The notes below the pieces were generated by a model. The model was given only the letters and a program-made list of their open reading frames with translations. It was not told the origin of the DNA and ran no database searches. Shown here in pieces: positions 45,245 to 57,068 of a stretch of 64,000 nt of DNA (the stretch's first letter is position 1; every line of letters starts with the position of its first letter). The position numbers and the translations under genes were made by a program. This DNA is from Clarireedia homoeocarpa (lineage: Eukaryota; Ascomycota; Leotiomycetes; Helotiales; Rutstroemiaceae), in the NCBI GenBank assembly GCA_001465935.1, contig LNKV01000019.1, positions 1 through 64,000 of the forward strand. The letters are read 5' to 3'.

Positions 45245-48180
45245 TCATTCATTTCCACTGTTCTCCCGCTGCTCCTTGTGTTTACTTAATGCTTGCAATA
45301 TCTGCCCTGCTTCAATCCCTTCATCACCTCCATAATCCATTCCCCCACTGAAAATTGGCTCACTAGACATTGGCATTCCGGCATTTCCAAACCCTTGAGT
45401 GGCAAATAGACTCGACGATTCAGCATTAGAGCTTGCTAGCAATTGCTGGAATACGGTGTTATTGGAGTATAAGGGATCTGGCTCCCTACAAAACGTATAA
45501 AAATCCTGGTTCCGTTTTTCAGGGTCTTCGAAGCCCAGATTCACCAGACTTTGATCCATACTATTTGTCCTGCAAGGTCCTTAGCAAGAGCGATTATAGT
45601 ATTCAGCACGTAAACATTAAATAGAACCTACCATTCCATAGCATCCATGACAGCGAAATCGTTGAATATTGAGTCGCCGTCTGTTTCAATTCCTGGTGGA
45701 ACCGCACGCTGTACTTGGGGCGATTGTAGGGCTTGACCCAGTGCAAAATGAAGTGGATTAGTGTTGCGATTTTGGTTTTGCTGGCTGAGCGTCCATGGGG
45801 TTAAGCTTGAAGGATTTGACGTATTGAAAACGGACTGGGGACTTTCGGGAATAGTCGCGGAGAATTTCTCGGCTCCAGGCACACCAAAAGACTGATTCAA
45901 GAATGATGTTGGTGGTACTAGGCTCTTAGTATATTGGAGGGTATTTCTATCTGGAAGTGCCACGTCTATGCTATTCATTGATTGAGACCTGAAGACTTGT
46001 GGGCTGTAGGGCTGGCTCATTTCGTAGCTCGTCGCACTATTCGGAGTCTTAGCAGATTGTGGTGTTTCTGCAGTTGGAATTATTCCGTTTATGAGATCAA
46101 ATGCAACTTGGCTCTCACGCCGATTCTTCCAGTGCTGGGCAGTTTCGCTAGAGTTTTTGAAATGTTCAAAGACAGGCCATGCTGGTTCCATCGAAGACAC
46201 GCACATATCCAAACTATATTTCCAGTCATCGAGAACGATGTGGGTATTTTCTATACTTCGTCGCACAGCATGCACTACGTCATAAGCTGTTTTGGTAAAG
46301 TACTCAAATGTGGGCGAAATGATGAGAAGCCCAAAGCTATGCGAATGGCGTTTGAGGAGATGAACGATTTGACGGGCTGATCTTGTGCAAGGCTCCAGAT
46401 CTGGGCTCTCTCTTCTTTTGCCATGTGAAAGCAGTTGGCATGCGGCAAATGTTGTAAAATATGCAATGTGAAGATGATAATGATGGGGCAGAAGTGAGGA
46501 TGCTTGCTCACTATTCACTGCCGATGAATCGAAGTAAAGGGGTTGAGACTGTGCTCTGCTCCAAGCATTTAATCTATCCAATAGACCCGTGCTGAATTGA
46601 ACAGTTTTGCTGCTTTCAGATGCACAACTAGCATCGTTCAGAATTTGTAGGACCTGTATCAACCGATTAAAGGTGCTCAAGATAGATGCGGGAACTCGAG
46701 GATTTCCTGTGGTGATTCTTCGGACTGACAAACAATCCGTCCAAGGATCCCACTCTTCTAAGCCGTCCTCTACCAGTGTTCCAACACAATCCAGATCACT
46801 GGTTCTTAAGTGTGGTCGCCTTTTTAGACTTGCAGCAACTATGGTGTCGAGCACAAAGCACCCCAGGAAAACATGCTTATTCCTGGAGCTCTGTTTTGAG
46901 GAACTCGCATCATCAGGAGATGATGTATCAAGTCCGAGCTCAATGGCTAGCCTCACAGCGTTTCCAATCAGAATCCAGGCTCTATTGAAATGCCCCAGAC
47001 CGAGGTTAGCCAAAGTTAAGATCAGAAGAGCTTGCACGTGGCCGAGATCGAAAGCTTCCTCTTCGTTGGGAATAAGGGCTCTTGCGTGTGCATACATCCG
47101 TTCGGCCGTCCACACAGCTTGTGACACAGATCCTTGAGCATGAGGAATATTGTTTATTGCCCTGTGCTGAAATTTGGCATATGCTATCGCTGCCCATAAC
47201 AATGCATGATTACCATTAAGACTCGCCATTTCATCATTGCGAACCTGAGCATAATGATATGAAATTCGAAGTAAATCGCCTTTCTCTACAATCGGAAGCC
47301 AACAGTGAGTATAAGAGAAATAAACATCAAGAAGGTGCCAAGCCTCTGAGGGAAGTTCGGGTAAGGAGGGCTTGATATTTGTATCTCTTTGGTTTGTTAG
47401 ATATGTAGGACTTAATATGGACCCATAATGTGACTTCAAGGTCTGTTCAGTATTCGAGAAATTCTGGATTGAGCCGCGGAATGCTGATGGTCCTCCTACC
47501 TCTTCTGGAATTCGAAAATCTAACTTCTGGTCTGACCATTCAACCATCTGAGATTGGCTCTCATGTTCAGGGTTGGAGATAGGTGAGTCAGAAAGTGGGC
47601 CATTCAAGCCGGGCCTCTTTCCAAGTTGAGCATCAGAATTGAGCCGCTTTCTTTTGCCCGTATCACTGTTAGGACCTGGCTCTAAAATCGGTAGCAACCG
47701 TTCAAGCTCTTTGGATAATTGAGACTTTCTCCACAGCTCAGCAAGGCTGTCCGGTTGGCCATCTTCATTCCTCCATACATTAATAAGTGCTTCATTTGTC
47801 TCATCCCCGGTGAAGATAGAAAGAATCTCATTCTCCACGCCGTCAACCTCGCGTATGGTGAGCCCCCAGAGTTTCTCAATACCGCGAACATAACCCTCTG
47901 GTAACCCGCGCTTCTTCACGTTCGCATCGTACGAACAAGTCCGCCCGTGCGTTAGACATGTCGAACATTCAGGCCGTTTCCCATCACATTTATCTTTACG
48001 ACTTCTACATTTGTCGCAGGCCTGCGAGACCCTTTTTCTGGTTCCCTGGTTTTGCTTTGTATTCTTCGTATTCGCGCTTCCATCACTCTTGGTGTCCTTT
48101 TCCTTGGAGTTTAGGGAAGCCGCACCGAGTTCGGCCTTCGAATTCTGTGTCAAGTCTACTTGCTCCATCACCAGCAACAA
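45245..48180 (-). CDS. qa-1F: Zn2Cys6 transcriptional activator of quinate genes
   Basis: 957 residues in two exons (48180-45632 and 45569-45245). The binuclear zinc cluster has its six cysteines at 55, 58, 65, 72, 75 and 82 (CxxCx6Cx6CxxCx6C), then the QutA/QA-1F-type extension KKRGLPEGYVRGIEKLWGL. A fungal transcription-factor middle-homology region spans about 280-650 (SEAWHLLDVYFSYTHCWLPIVEKGDLL and following). The C-terminal third is Ser/Gln/Asn-rich, as expected for an activation domain, and ends with an acidic segment in exon 2. The protein is expected to bind GGRTAARYRYTTATCC-type sites in quinate gene promoters and to be held inactive by the adjacent repressor in the absence of quinate. 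A second ATG at 48168 may be the real start. Confidence 0.92.
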
Positions 48181-48910
48181 TCATTGGCAAGGGTCGGTGC
48201 CCGCTCATACCAATGAATGGCGCGCATGCGAAGCTGTGAGACGTGAATTCGTTTGGCCGGCGTAGAAAAGACTCAATTCCAAATCATCTTCATGGGATCG
48301 CGATTCGTAGCAGGTCGCAAAGGTTGTTCTAGGAAATGGTAGCCAGCTTCGCGGACTGTGATATCGAAGAAATGGTGTTTAGATCAAGCGTTGAGATGTC
48401 TTCGAATAACGCATTATGTCTTCTCGGCCGTGAAGTCTTCACTGAAAGGATTGATCGATGTTACCTTTCCATACAAAACTTGACATCAATTCAAACTCGA
48501 ACTGCATCTTTCCCCATACCCCACAAACATCGTAGCCAAGAGGTCGGAGGTACCGGTTAAGTACTTTTCCGTACAGCTTATTAATCTATGTAGTGGGCTT
48601 CTTCATTGGCTGGTTCAGATGCCGGCACTTCAGCCATGAAGATAGACAGACTTTCATCCTTTCAAACGAAGGGGAAAATAGTGTAAAGCAAAGCCTCAAT
48701 TGAGAATCCAAACATTCTGCTGTACTTATTATATCCAGGAGATGTGCGCGACTCACTGGAGATACAGCGTAAAGTCATATTGTCGAATTTTTGTTTCTTA
48801 ATTGTAGGGAACCAAGAACGCATCACAGAAGCAGTCGAGGACATCTCCATTTCATGGGCTGAGCCGTCACGTGTGTCTCCTTTGTCCCGGCAAAACCTTG
48901 GAATGCGAGC
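48181..48910. promoter_or_regulatory. Divergent qa-1F/qa-1S promoter region
   Basis: 730 bp between the activator (-) and repressor (+) genes, the arrangement seen for regulatory genes in Neurospora and Aspergillus quinate clusters. It contains a near-consensus activator site (separate entry). No gene was found. Confidence 0.7.
48555..48570. promoter_or_regulatory. Candidate QA-1F/QutA binding site
   Basis: GGTTAAGTACTTTTCC matches the published QA-1F consensus GGRTAARYRYTTATCC at 14 of 16 positions (mismatches at positions 3 and 13) and is nearly palindromic. It is located between the activator and repressor genes, where autoregulation is known in Neurospora. Confidence 0.55.
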
Positions 48911-51410
48911 ATGTCTTTGACCACACAGGTTGAGCATCGAAAGATGGAAAGGGCAGTATTAGCGGACCCGAAGCTACAGACGAAAGGCAGGATATTTGAT
49001 CCTGATGCTTCAATTATCTTAGTTGGAACTCGAGGAAGCGGGAAACGGAGCCTTGGTTTTATTGGTGCAACACATCTCGGGCGACGTCTAATCACAGAGG
49101 ATCATTATTTCCAGGAAGTGACTGGCGTTTCTCGAGCCGTTTATGTCCAGCAACATGGTGCTCAAGAATTTTACAAACGAAATATCGATGTCACAAGACA
49201 GATGTTGTATGCAAATAGAACCGGGTGCATTATCGAATGCGGAATGGGCAGTCTTGCCACAGAAGTACAGAGGACCCTTCGAGAGTACACGAAAACAAAT
49301 CCCGTGATATATATCACTCGAAACAGTCAGAGAATACGAGATATGTTAAACATTGGAGGTGCCGAAGCCACACGACTTGAAAATGCGGATGCTGCTCATC
49401 GGCTGTGTTCCAACTACGAGTATTACAATCTGCACGATAGAAGTTGCGATGGCATGACAAGTCCGAAGGATCAAGGTCTCCCAAACGTCTCGTCCAAGCT
49501 AAAACATGCGAAGGAAGACTTCTCGGCTTTCCTTGACTTCATCACTGGACAAGGAGTTATACGTAATAGTCTTGAAAGCCCATTTTCGATTGCGGCTCTG
49601 CCTCCGGAGTGTAGGTCGTACACTTACGCGCTATCAATTCGCATGTCTTCTATTCCTGATCTAGACCTTAAACAGTTGGAATCGGGAGCAGATGCTGTTC
49701 AAATCAAAATTGATACTTTATCGTCACTGGACATTCAGAGAAACATGGCGAAACAAGTTGCGACAGTCAGGAGAGAGCTTGGGGTACCTGTCATTCTCCA
49801 TGCTGAAGAGTATGCATTCGAAGGCATACAGTTAACCATATCTGAGAAGGAGGACATCTACTTTGGTTTACTTGAGCATGGACTTCGTCTCGGCGTGGAG
49901 TATATCGTCATTGATCTGAATTACTCTTCTGATCGCATTATGCAGCTTGTTCAATCTGCCGGAAGAACGAAAGTCATTGGCCATTATCTACATAGATCTG
50001 AAAATTCATGGGGTTGGGACGATGAATCCAGAATGATACAATACAGAAGAGCAAAATCAATGGGTTGCGACATCGTCCGATTCGTGAGGGCTACCTCAAA
50101 AGAAAGCGACAATCAAACGGTTCGGTGTTTTCTGAGAAAGATCGATTCGATTCCGGGGCATCTTCCCGTGATTGCATACAATATTGGAGAACATGGAAGA
50201 GCTTCACTGATTGAAAATCGGATATTCACTCCTGTGACGCATCCAATCATGAATTCGACGGTTAGCAAAAGTCAAATCAGACAGTTTCTTACGACCGCAG
50301 CGGAGGCTCGGCAATCACTTTATCAAATGTCAATTCTGGACCCTCTACATTTCTACCATCTTGGTGCCAGTGTTTCATATAGCTTGTCTCCTGCTATGCA
50401 CAATGCTGCCTACAGCGTTTGTGGGGTGAGCAATGATTTTCGGTCTTTGCAAGTCCGATCAGTTGAGGAAATACACTCAATCTGTCAGACGCCAAACTTT
50501 GGTGGGGCAGCAATCACACAACCCTTCAAGGTGCAAATAATGTCAAGGATAGTGGCCAAAAGCTACCATGCAAAAGCTATCGGTGCCGTCAATACACTTC
50601 TGCCACTCCGGACACCGACAGATAACACCCCTTTGGATGGTACTACACAAGCACTCCTTCGCCAGGCTAATCGTCGAGGAAAGACAGGTCCTGTCTGTGC
50701 TTACTATGGCGATAACACAGATTTCATTGGCATAATGACATGTCTCAGACGCAACATATCTCCTCGAAATGTTGTCCAGCCTTCGAAGACTACAGGACTT
50801 GTTATTGGGGCTGGTGGTATGGCACGGGCGGCAGTCTATGCCATGATACGATTGGGATGCCGCAACATATTCCTCTTCAATCGAACTTACGAAAATGCAA
50901 AAAATGTTGCCGACCACTTCAATTCGTGGGCGAAGAGCTTGAGTAATGCTGGGGGCATTGTCCATGTGATACGAAATATACAAGAAGAATGGCCAGCTTC
51001 GTACAGACCGCCTACCATGATCGTTTCTTGCGTACCAGTAAGAAGTTTGAATGATGGGCCACCCGCAAACTTCACAATGCCCGTGCAATGGTTGGGAAGC
51101 ACTACCGGCGGAGTAGTCGTAGAGGTATGTGTTACTTGCATATAGCCGCGGTCATTGGTTACTAACACTGTGTCTCTAGTTATCGTACAAGCCACCTCTT
51201 CAAACTCCTCTCCTTAATCAGATCCGCCGCTTCAGAGAGGAAACTAAAAGAGCTTGGGTTGTGGTAGATGGGCTGGAAGTCTTGCCTGAGCAAGCAATAG
51301 CTCAATTTGAGCTTATGACTGGCATCAAAGCCCCCAAGCGGCGCATGAGAATGGAGGTGTATCAAAACTACCACAAATATGAAGAATCGAGCTGGGAAAT
51401 ACCGCATTAA
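48911..51410 (+). CDS. qa-1S: Quinate pathway repressor (AROM-derived)
   Basis: 814 residues in two exons (48911-51124 and 51180-51410). QA-1S/QutR arose from the C-terminal three domains of the pentafunctional AROM protein. All three are visible: a shikimate-kinase-like domain with a P-loop GTRGSGKRS (39-47), a type I dehydroquinase-like domain (about 225-460), and a shikimate-dehydrogenase-like domain (about 490-814) with [32 protein letters not shown] and [14 protein letters not shown]. The dehydroquinase Schiff-base lysine (DIVKxV in active enzymes) appears as R390 in DIVRFVRAT, so that domain should be inactive, consistent with a sensor or repressor. It is divergent from the activator it is expected to bind. 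Start at 48911; no other upstream ATG in frame was seen. Confidence 0.93.
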
Positions 51411-52154
51411 GAGGGATTAAGGGAAAATTAGGTTTGGAGTTCAGGGACAATGAGCGAGGTATAGGGATTTCTACAGACTGGTAGATTTCACGAGGCGTTT
51501 ATTATTGCGTTCGAATAGTATGAACAAATAAAAGCACGCAATTGATGATTGATACATCGCTACTCTTTTCCTCATTTATTCAGCACCAAATTTGATCGTC
51601 ACCCGCTCAGGTCATGGTTTCCTTCCCTCGCCATGTAGCATCTAGCAATCGGCAAACCGCAACATGCAAATCAGCATCACATGCAGGTATGTCAACGTAT
51701 TTTTTGAAGAAAGCGATCAAGATCCAAAGCCACCGAAAGATCTGCCCAGTGAGATCTACAGGAGATCTACAGTAGAGCAATCCTTATCTACACCATCCAC
51801 CATTCACTACAAATTATCGGCACAATGTTTTCCCCCCGCCCCTTCTTTGCAGGCTTCACCCCACCAAAAGTCACCGCCTACGCCGCGTTCGACCGCCTAG
51901 TATCGGCACCGCAAATCCTTTTCGTAACCCCACTATACGAGTAGTACGCTACTATTACCAATCTCAGAAGTTGTTTCACAACTTCATAGCTTCACAACTT
52001 CAAACTCTCATTAAGTTCACATAATCTATACGTTGCCACTCTATATCACGAGACCTCGAGAGACAATTCATCATCTAGGCAGTCCATCTAGGCAGTCCAG
52101 TCTTTTACCTTTCCTTCCCTTCTCAATCCGTCCTACACCAAATTCCCCTCCACA
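51411..52154. promoter_or_regulatory. Region between repressor and QutG-like gene
   Basis: 744 bp with no gene seen. It should include the repressor 3' UTR and the promoter of the phosphatase-like gene. A short direct duplication, ATCTAGGCAGTCC, lies near 52073-52100. Confidence 0.5.
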
Positions 52155-53912
52155 ATGACACTCTCAGACTCCGATCTCCAATCCCTCTACGCATTTGCCG
52201 TCGACCTCTCTCATAGAGCAGGCAAAATTCTTATGGATGGGGTGGAAGCACGTTGTTCGGGTGAAGCGCCGGCGTTGCATGAGGCGGAGAAACTCAATGC
52301 TGTAGATATCGTTACGCAGACGGATCTAGGTTTGTTTGCTTTTCTCTTTTATATATTTTGACCCTTCATGTTTGATCAGATGCAGGAGAGGAAGGATGGC
52401 TCAAGCTTTGGATAGACGGACGAGAGGCGGAGTAGCATTGCTTTGCATAAAGATGGGAATGGATAGGAGGTGAACGAATGAGGAGATTCATGTTGACGAT
52501 TTTATATGGATAGATGGCTAATCACGTGTTTCACTCCACTAGATGTCGAAGCATTTGTTAAGCACGAGATTCTTACTCGCTATCCAGACCATACGTAAAC
52601 TCCCCCTTCCCTTTCCCTTATTCCGTGTGTCTCTTTCGCCTTTTTTCCAGCGCCATTGCTCTCCTTTCTTCCCCCTTGATTCATCAACTTACCTCCATAT
52701 CCGCAGTTTCATAGGCGAAGAAACTTACTCCTCCGGCACCTCCAAACAATACCTCGTGACATCCTCCCCCACCTGGATCGTCGACCCCCTGGATGGCACC
52801 GTAAACTACACCCACCTCTTCCCTATGTTCTGCATCTCCATCGCATTTTGTCTCGACGGCATCCCAGTTGTTGGGGTCATTTATGCACCGATTCTGGATG
52901 TTACGTATTCAGCGCTAAAGGGACATGGCGCGTGGGAAAACGATGACGTTTTGACGCGAGCGCAAGGGGGAATGGGCGGAGGAGGAAAGAAAAAGAGAAA
53001 GTTGCCATATGTAAAGGGAAGGCCGTTGGGGAAGGAGGCACCGAAGGGGTGTACGTTTAGTTGTGAATGGGGGAAGGACAGAAGGGATCCGGCGAAAGGG
53101 GAGGGGAATTTGGGGAGGAAGGTGGAAAGTTTTGTGAATTTGGCGACGGAGTTGGGGGGGAGAGGCGGGAAGGGAGGGATGGTTCATGGGGTGAGGAGTT
53201 TAGGCAGGTAAGTTTGCTCCTGCTTCTTTTTTCTTCTATGGTTGAAAAATGAGACACTTGAGCTAGGGGTTTCTGTTTGAGTTCTTGAGGGACAACACAG
53301 AACAGTCGTGTTTCATTTCAAGAGACAGCGTGCTAACAGAATCTGTCAAAACAGCGCAACAATGGACCTAGCTTACACAGCAACTGGAGCATTTGACATT
53401 TGGTGGGAAGGTGGATGTTGGGAATGGTAAGTTACCCATCTCCACAACATTTCCAACCCTTTCCTATACCCGATCACTTCCTCTCTTTCTCTTTTCCTCT
53501 CCTCCCCACGCTCTGGTATCAATCACCACCCCTTTAACCACAAACTCAACAGGGACGTAGCAGCCGGAATCTGCATCCTCCACGAAGCAGGCGGTCTCAT
53601 CACATCCGCCAACCCACCTGCGAATCCCGAAATCGCGCCTATTGAAGAAGTGAAGTTGGGTAGTCGTTTGTACCTGGCTATTCGGTATGTTTCTTATACA
53701 ACCTCTTCACCGTTCCCATTCCTATTCCCGCACGCTTTTCCCCAGATTAGCGATCGAGAATCGGTGACGTGGAAATAGATTCGCTGATACGCATTTGATA
53801 TAGACCAGCAGGCGATATACCGGAGGAGACGGCGAGACAGCAACAGGAGAGAGTGGTTCGGGAGGTGTGGAGGAGGGTTGAAAAGTTGGATTATACTAGG
53901 CCAGGAGTTTGA
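52155..53912 (+). CDS. qa-x: Inositol monophosphatase-like protein of the quinate cluster (QutG / QA-X type)
   Basis: 346 residues from six exons: 52155-52329, 52543-52594, 52707-53207, 53355-53426, 53553-53684, 53804-53912, all in phase. Inositol-monophosphatase metal-site motifs are present: GEETYSSG (E80/E81), WIVDPLDGTVNY with D102 and D105, and WEWDVAAGICILHEAGG with D268. Fungal quinate clusters carry such a gene (qutG, qa-x), whose exact contribution to quinate use is unresolved. A Gly/Lys/Arg-rich insertion (GGMGGGGKKKRKLP, about residues 155-170) interrupts the fold and is unusual. The first intron is 213 nt, so an additional small exon there cannot be excluded. Confidence 0.9.
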
Positions 53913-54187
53913 AGATATGAAGTTCTTGTCTCGAATCTTGTTTGCAGTGTTCATTCTTTAGAGGCGCAGTAGTCATGATCTGAATGATTTATATAAGTCC
54001 AGGATTTTGTAGAAATCATATATATAGACATACTTCATGTCTATACTACCTAATCTCTGGGTGTTTACAATAGTTACGTTAAGAAATCTATCATATGCTT
54101 CATAACTCTAAACCAATCTATACTCCGACAACTTTATGTACATAGACAGTCAAATTCGTAACCATGTTTTTCGACCATAACCCCTCA
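53913..54187. other. Convergent 3' region
   Basis: 275 bp between convergent genes, AT-rich. An imperfect palindrome around ATATATAGACATACTTCATGTCTATA (about 54018-54045) could form a hairpin. No gene. Confidence 0.5.
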
Positions 54188-55354
54188 TCACAACTTCGTA
54201 CCCGCCATCTCCCTCTGCCTCGCCAATTTCTCCTTAACAACCCTCTTCACCGTCTCTACCGGTAACTTCCCCGTCTCCACCCCCAACCAAACTCTATCCT
54301 GCTCCAATCCCTGCCAAATCATCGCCTCTACGCCCCCAACAACCAACCACCCCCTTTCCTCCGCCAACGCCGCAATCTGCGTCTCCGGACTCGGATGGTA
54401 GCACATTTCCAGAATCGCCCCCTTACCCTCCTCCTTGCTCAAAAACTCATCAACGATCCCCCTCGCCCTCTTCTCGTCGTCCGACACCGGCGGAAAATTG
54501 GGTATTGCACTAACGATTACTTTCGGCGCTGGCAATGATTGCGCTTGTGAGATGCTTTCGATATACAGAAGCCCGTCGCCGAAACCCTTGGCGGTGCATT
54601 CCGCAATCACGGCGTCACATTCGCTCTTGTCTCTGTTGACCATGTAGATGGTGTTACAGCCGAGGAATTTCTTTAGCGCATAGACGGCGGCGCGGCAGGT
54701 GCCGCCGCCGCCGATGACCATGCCGGAGGCGCCGCGTGCGGAGGAAATGACATGCGAAGGAGCGTTTTGAAGGAGGGCTTCGCGGATGCCGATACAGTCG
54801 GTATTGGTGCCGCAGAGCAGCCTGCGGCCATCGGGGGAGGTGCGGGGGTAGATTGTGTTGATGGCACCGATGGCGGAGCCTTCGGGGGTCAGGAGGTCGA
54901 GGTGAGGAAGGATGGCTACTTTGAAGGGCATGGTTACGGATGCGCCGAGGAATTTGGGAGATTGGGTGAGGAGGAGACAGTCAGATAGGGAGCGCGTTTC
55001 GTAGAGGAATTGGTTGTAGTTTAGGGAGAGGGAATTGAAGATTGTGGAGTGGACTGAAGGTGGAAGTTGTTAGTCAGGTAGTGAGATGGGTATTTTGATA
55101 AAATTGAGTTCTTGACAAGTTCATGGTAGCTGGAAGAAACGATGATATCAAAGTTCCAGGAGGAGGAAGTAAGAGCAAGATGAGTATGAATGTTGAGGTA
55201 GTGCTGTAGGAAGATGTCCATACTTACAGAGGGGTGATAGGGAGTGAGCAATTGGATAACCAAAAAGATATGCTACCTTATCCAGATGAGAGATATCCGG
55301 GGGAGGAACCGCGGGGGTGGAGGAAGGAATTGTGGCTTCTGGAGTAGCGGTCAT
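54188..55354 (-). CDS. qa-3: Quinate / shikimate dehydrogenase
   Basis: 330 residues in two exons (55354-55228 and 55053-54188; 174-nt intron). It oxidises quinate to 3-dehydroquinate, and usually shikimate to dehydroshikimate, with NAD. The substrate-binding start VAYLFGYPIAHSLSPLFHSTIFN spans the intron. NYNQFLYET is characteristic of fungal quinate dehydrogenases. Catalytic lysine K87 lies in GASVTMPFK, and the partner aspartate in GTNTDCIGIREALL. The NAD-binding loop is GMVIGGGGTCRAAVYAL. The C-terminal motif GVEAMIWQGLEQ is also conserved. Start at the ATG at 55354; an upstream in-frame ATG at 55429 would add 25 residues. It is divergent from the quinate permease across a 1.7-kb shared upstream region. 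Confidence 0.94.
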
Positions 55355-57068
55355 GGTTGCAAATTTGGAGAGCTTCGATATACAGAATTGAGTCTCAAAA
55401 AGTCGAATGGTTGAGTATACTGAGTTCAAAGAGATAGACTCAATATCAGATCAATGCAGAGAGCTTAGCCTTGCCCAGGAAGATTTCGGACCGGAAAAAG
55501 TATCAAGCAAAGTGACCGAGTTGGGATGAAGCGCTTGATGCTCGGAAAAGATTTCTGACGATGTAGCCGAGGGCCACGAAGTTCTCAGTATCCAGAGATT
55601 CGCGTTTTCGATATCTAGTTTAACAGAAGTAGCAAAGATCAAACTGAGGTTGAGAGGACGAATGAAGTCAATACAACCGTCTAATAGCTACCTCAAGCGG
55701 AAGAATAATGAAGAGAAGCCCAGCGACTCGAAACCTAGCAAATCTGCATGGAAATCATAGTGTAAGATGCACAGATGTACAGATAGATGCACAGCAAGTC
55801 ATTACTGGGTTATTTTCATGTCATAAGGAGATGAATTGGCGAAAATTGTCCCCGCAGTATTCTTTATCCGATGAGGGGTTCGACTGCATCTCGCTAAAGG
55901 TTAGCCAATGAGAGCCCGCGTAATCCATTGTGCTGCTCCTTTAAGCGAGTCCTTTCGGCGAGGTAGGGCCAATTAAAGTTTAGTATTGGTCATTCGGACG
56001 AATGCCAAGCTATGGCCATGTTCAACTGCTGCATTTTCGTCCTTGGAAATCTCAACCACCTCGGAGATCTAGAGACTATTTCGACAAGAAACTGATCTGA
56101 GCTCGTGGAACCGCTGGTCTAGCGGTGTCAAGAGAAGCTGCCGCAGCATTTGTTGTGACAAGGAATGACAAGGAATCCCAAGAAATTATGGTTCGTCCAT
56201 CGGATAAGCTCTTTCGAGAAGACCGTTTGTCACATGAATGCGAATATCACGGATGATTGAAAGGGCGTAGCAGCCACCGACAGCGAAATGAACGAGGCAG
56301 CAATCCTATCGGCTCCCACGATACGGAAGGTACGTCGTCGTCGTCATTCCGGTACGAATCCATGCATTTCTATTAGGATCTTGTCCCTTTCGAGCATATC
56401 TTCGGACATCTCTTCCCAAATCTAGATACCCCCACAGATTCCCCTAACGGAGAAGCAGCAGGGCCGCACATGGATGGTGCAGGGACACTCGTGCTGGGGC
56501 AAAAGTCTTTTCCCTCCTCACACCAGCCATCTCCAGTGAGGGCATGTCCATCAACCCCAGTCATTCTTCCCCACGTAGCCGACCCCAAGAATACTGTTAC
56601 AGGATTCCTCTGGGTGAATGTACGTGTATGCCACCCGAGACTGTGGGATTCTGGCGCAGGGAACGTTGAAAGCCATCTGGGTTGAGCTATCACCTCTTAC
56701 CCCAGAGTCCAGCCTGGCGTAAACATTCCTTGGCACACCCCCAGAAAAAGGCCCCGCAATCTACTGTACTTTGCAAGGGAACACCCTTTCGTATCTGTCA
56801 GGTCCACTGTATCGGTATTTTCTACTTATAAGTGAGGTACTCCGTTACGAGTTGTCTTATTTTCATCTTTTATTATCCCACATCCTCATCTTTTCCTTAT
56901 ATCTTCAAAGTCTCGAAGTCGGGTGGACAAACACGATAAATTTCGAGCGGGTCCAGTTGAATTAGCGAGTGACTCCGACTACTGAAGAGTTTTTCTATTC
57001 CAACGGCCCTTCTCATATTGGAGGCAACAACCTTACCACGCGGGAGTTGATTTTCATATACAATCAAG
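55355..57068. promoter_or_regulatory. Divergent quinate dehydrogenase / permease upstream region
   Basis: 1.7 kb expected to control two quinate genes. Half-sites of the activator consensus occur (GGATAAGC near 56199, TTTATCC near 55863, TTACCCC near 56697), but no full palindrome. Open frames such as 56373-56693 exist on both strands and overlap each other, without family similarity. No gene is called, and a type II dehydroquinase was looked for here and not found. Confidence 0.55.

Noticed and set aside
56110..56150. tRNA-like start (TGGTCTAGCGGTG)
   Set aside because: No B-box sequence or acceptor/anticodon stem could be found at the right distance.
56373..56693. 106-codon frame in the quinate dehydrogenase/permease intergenic region
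   Set aside because: Tested as a possible missing dehydroquinase; it lacks the type II signature and overlaps an equally long frame on the other strand.
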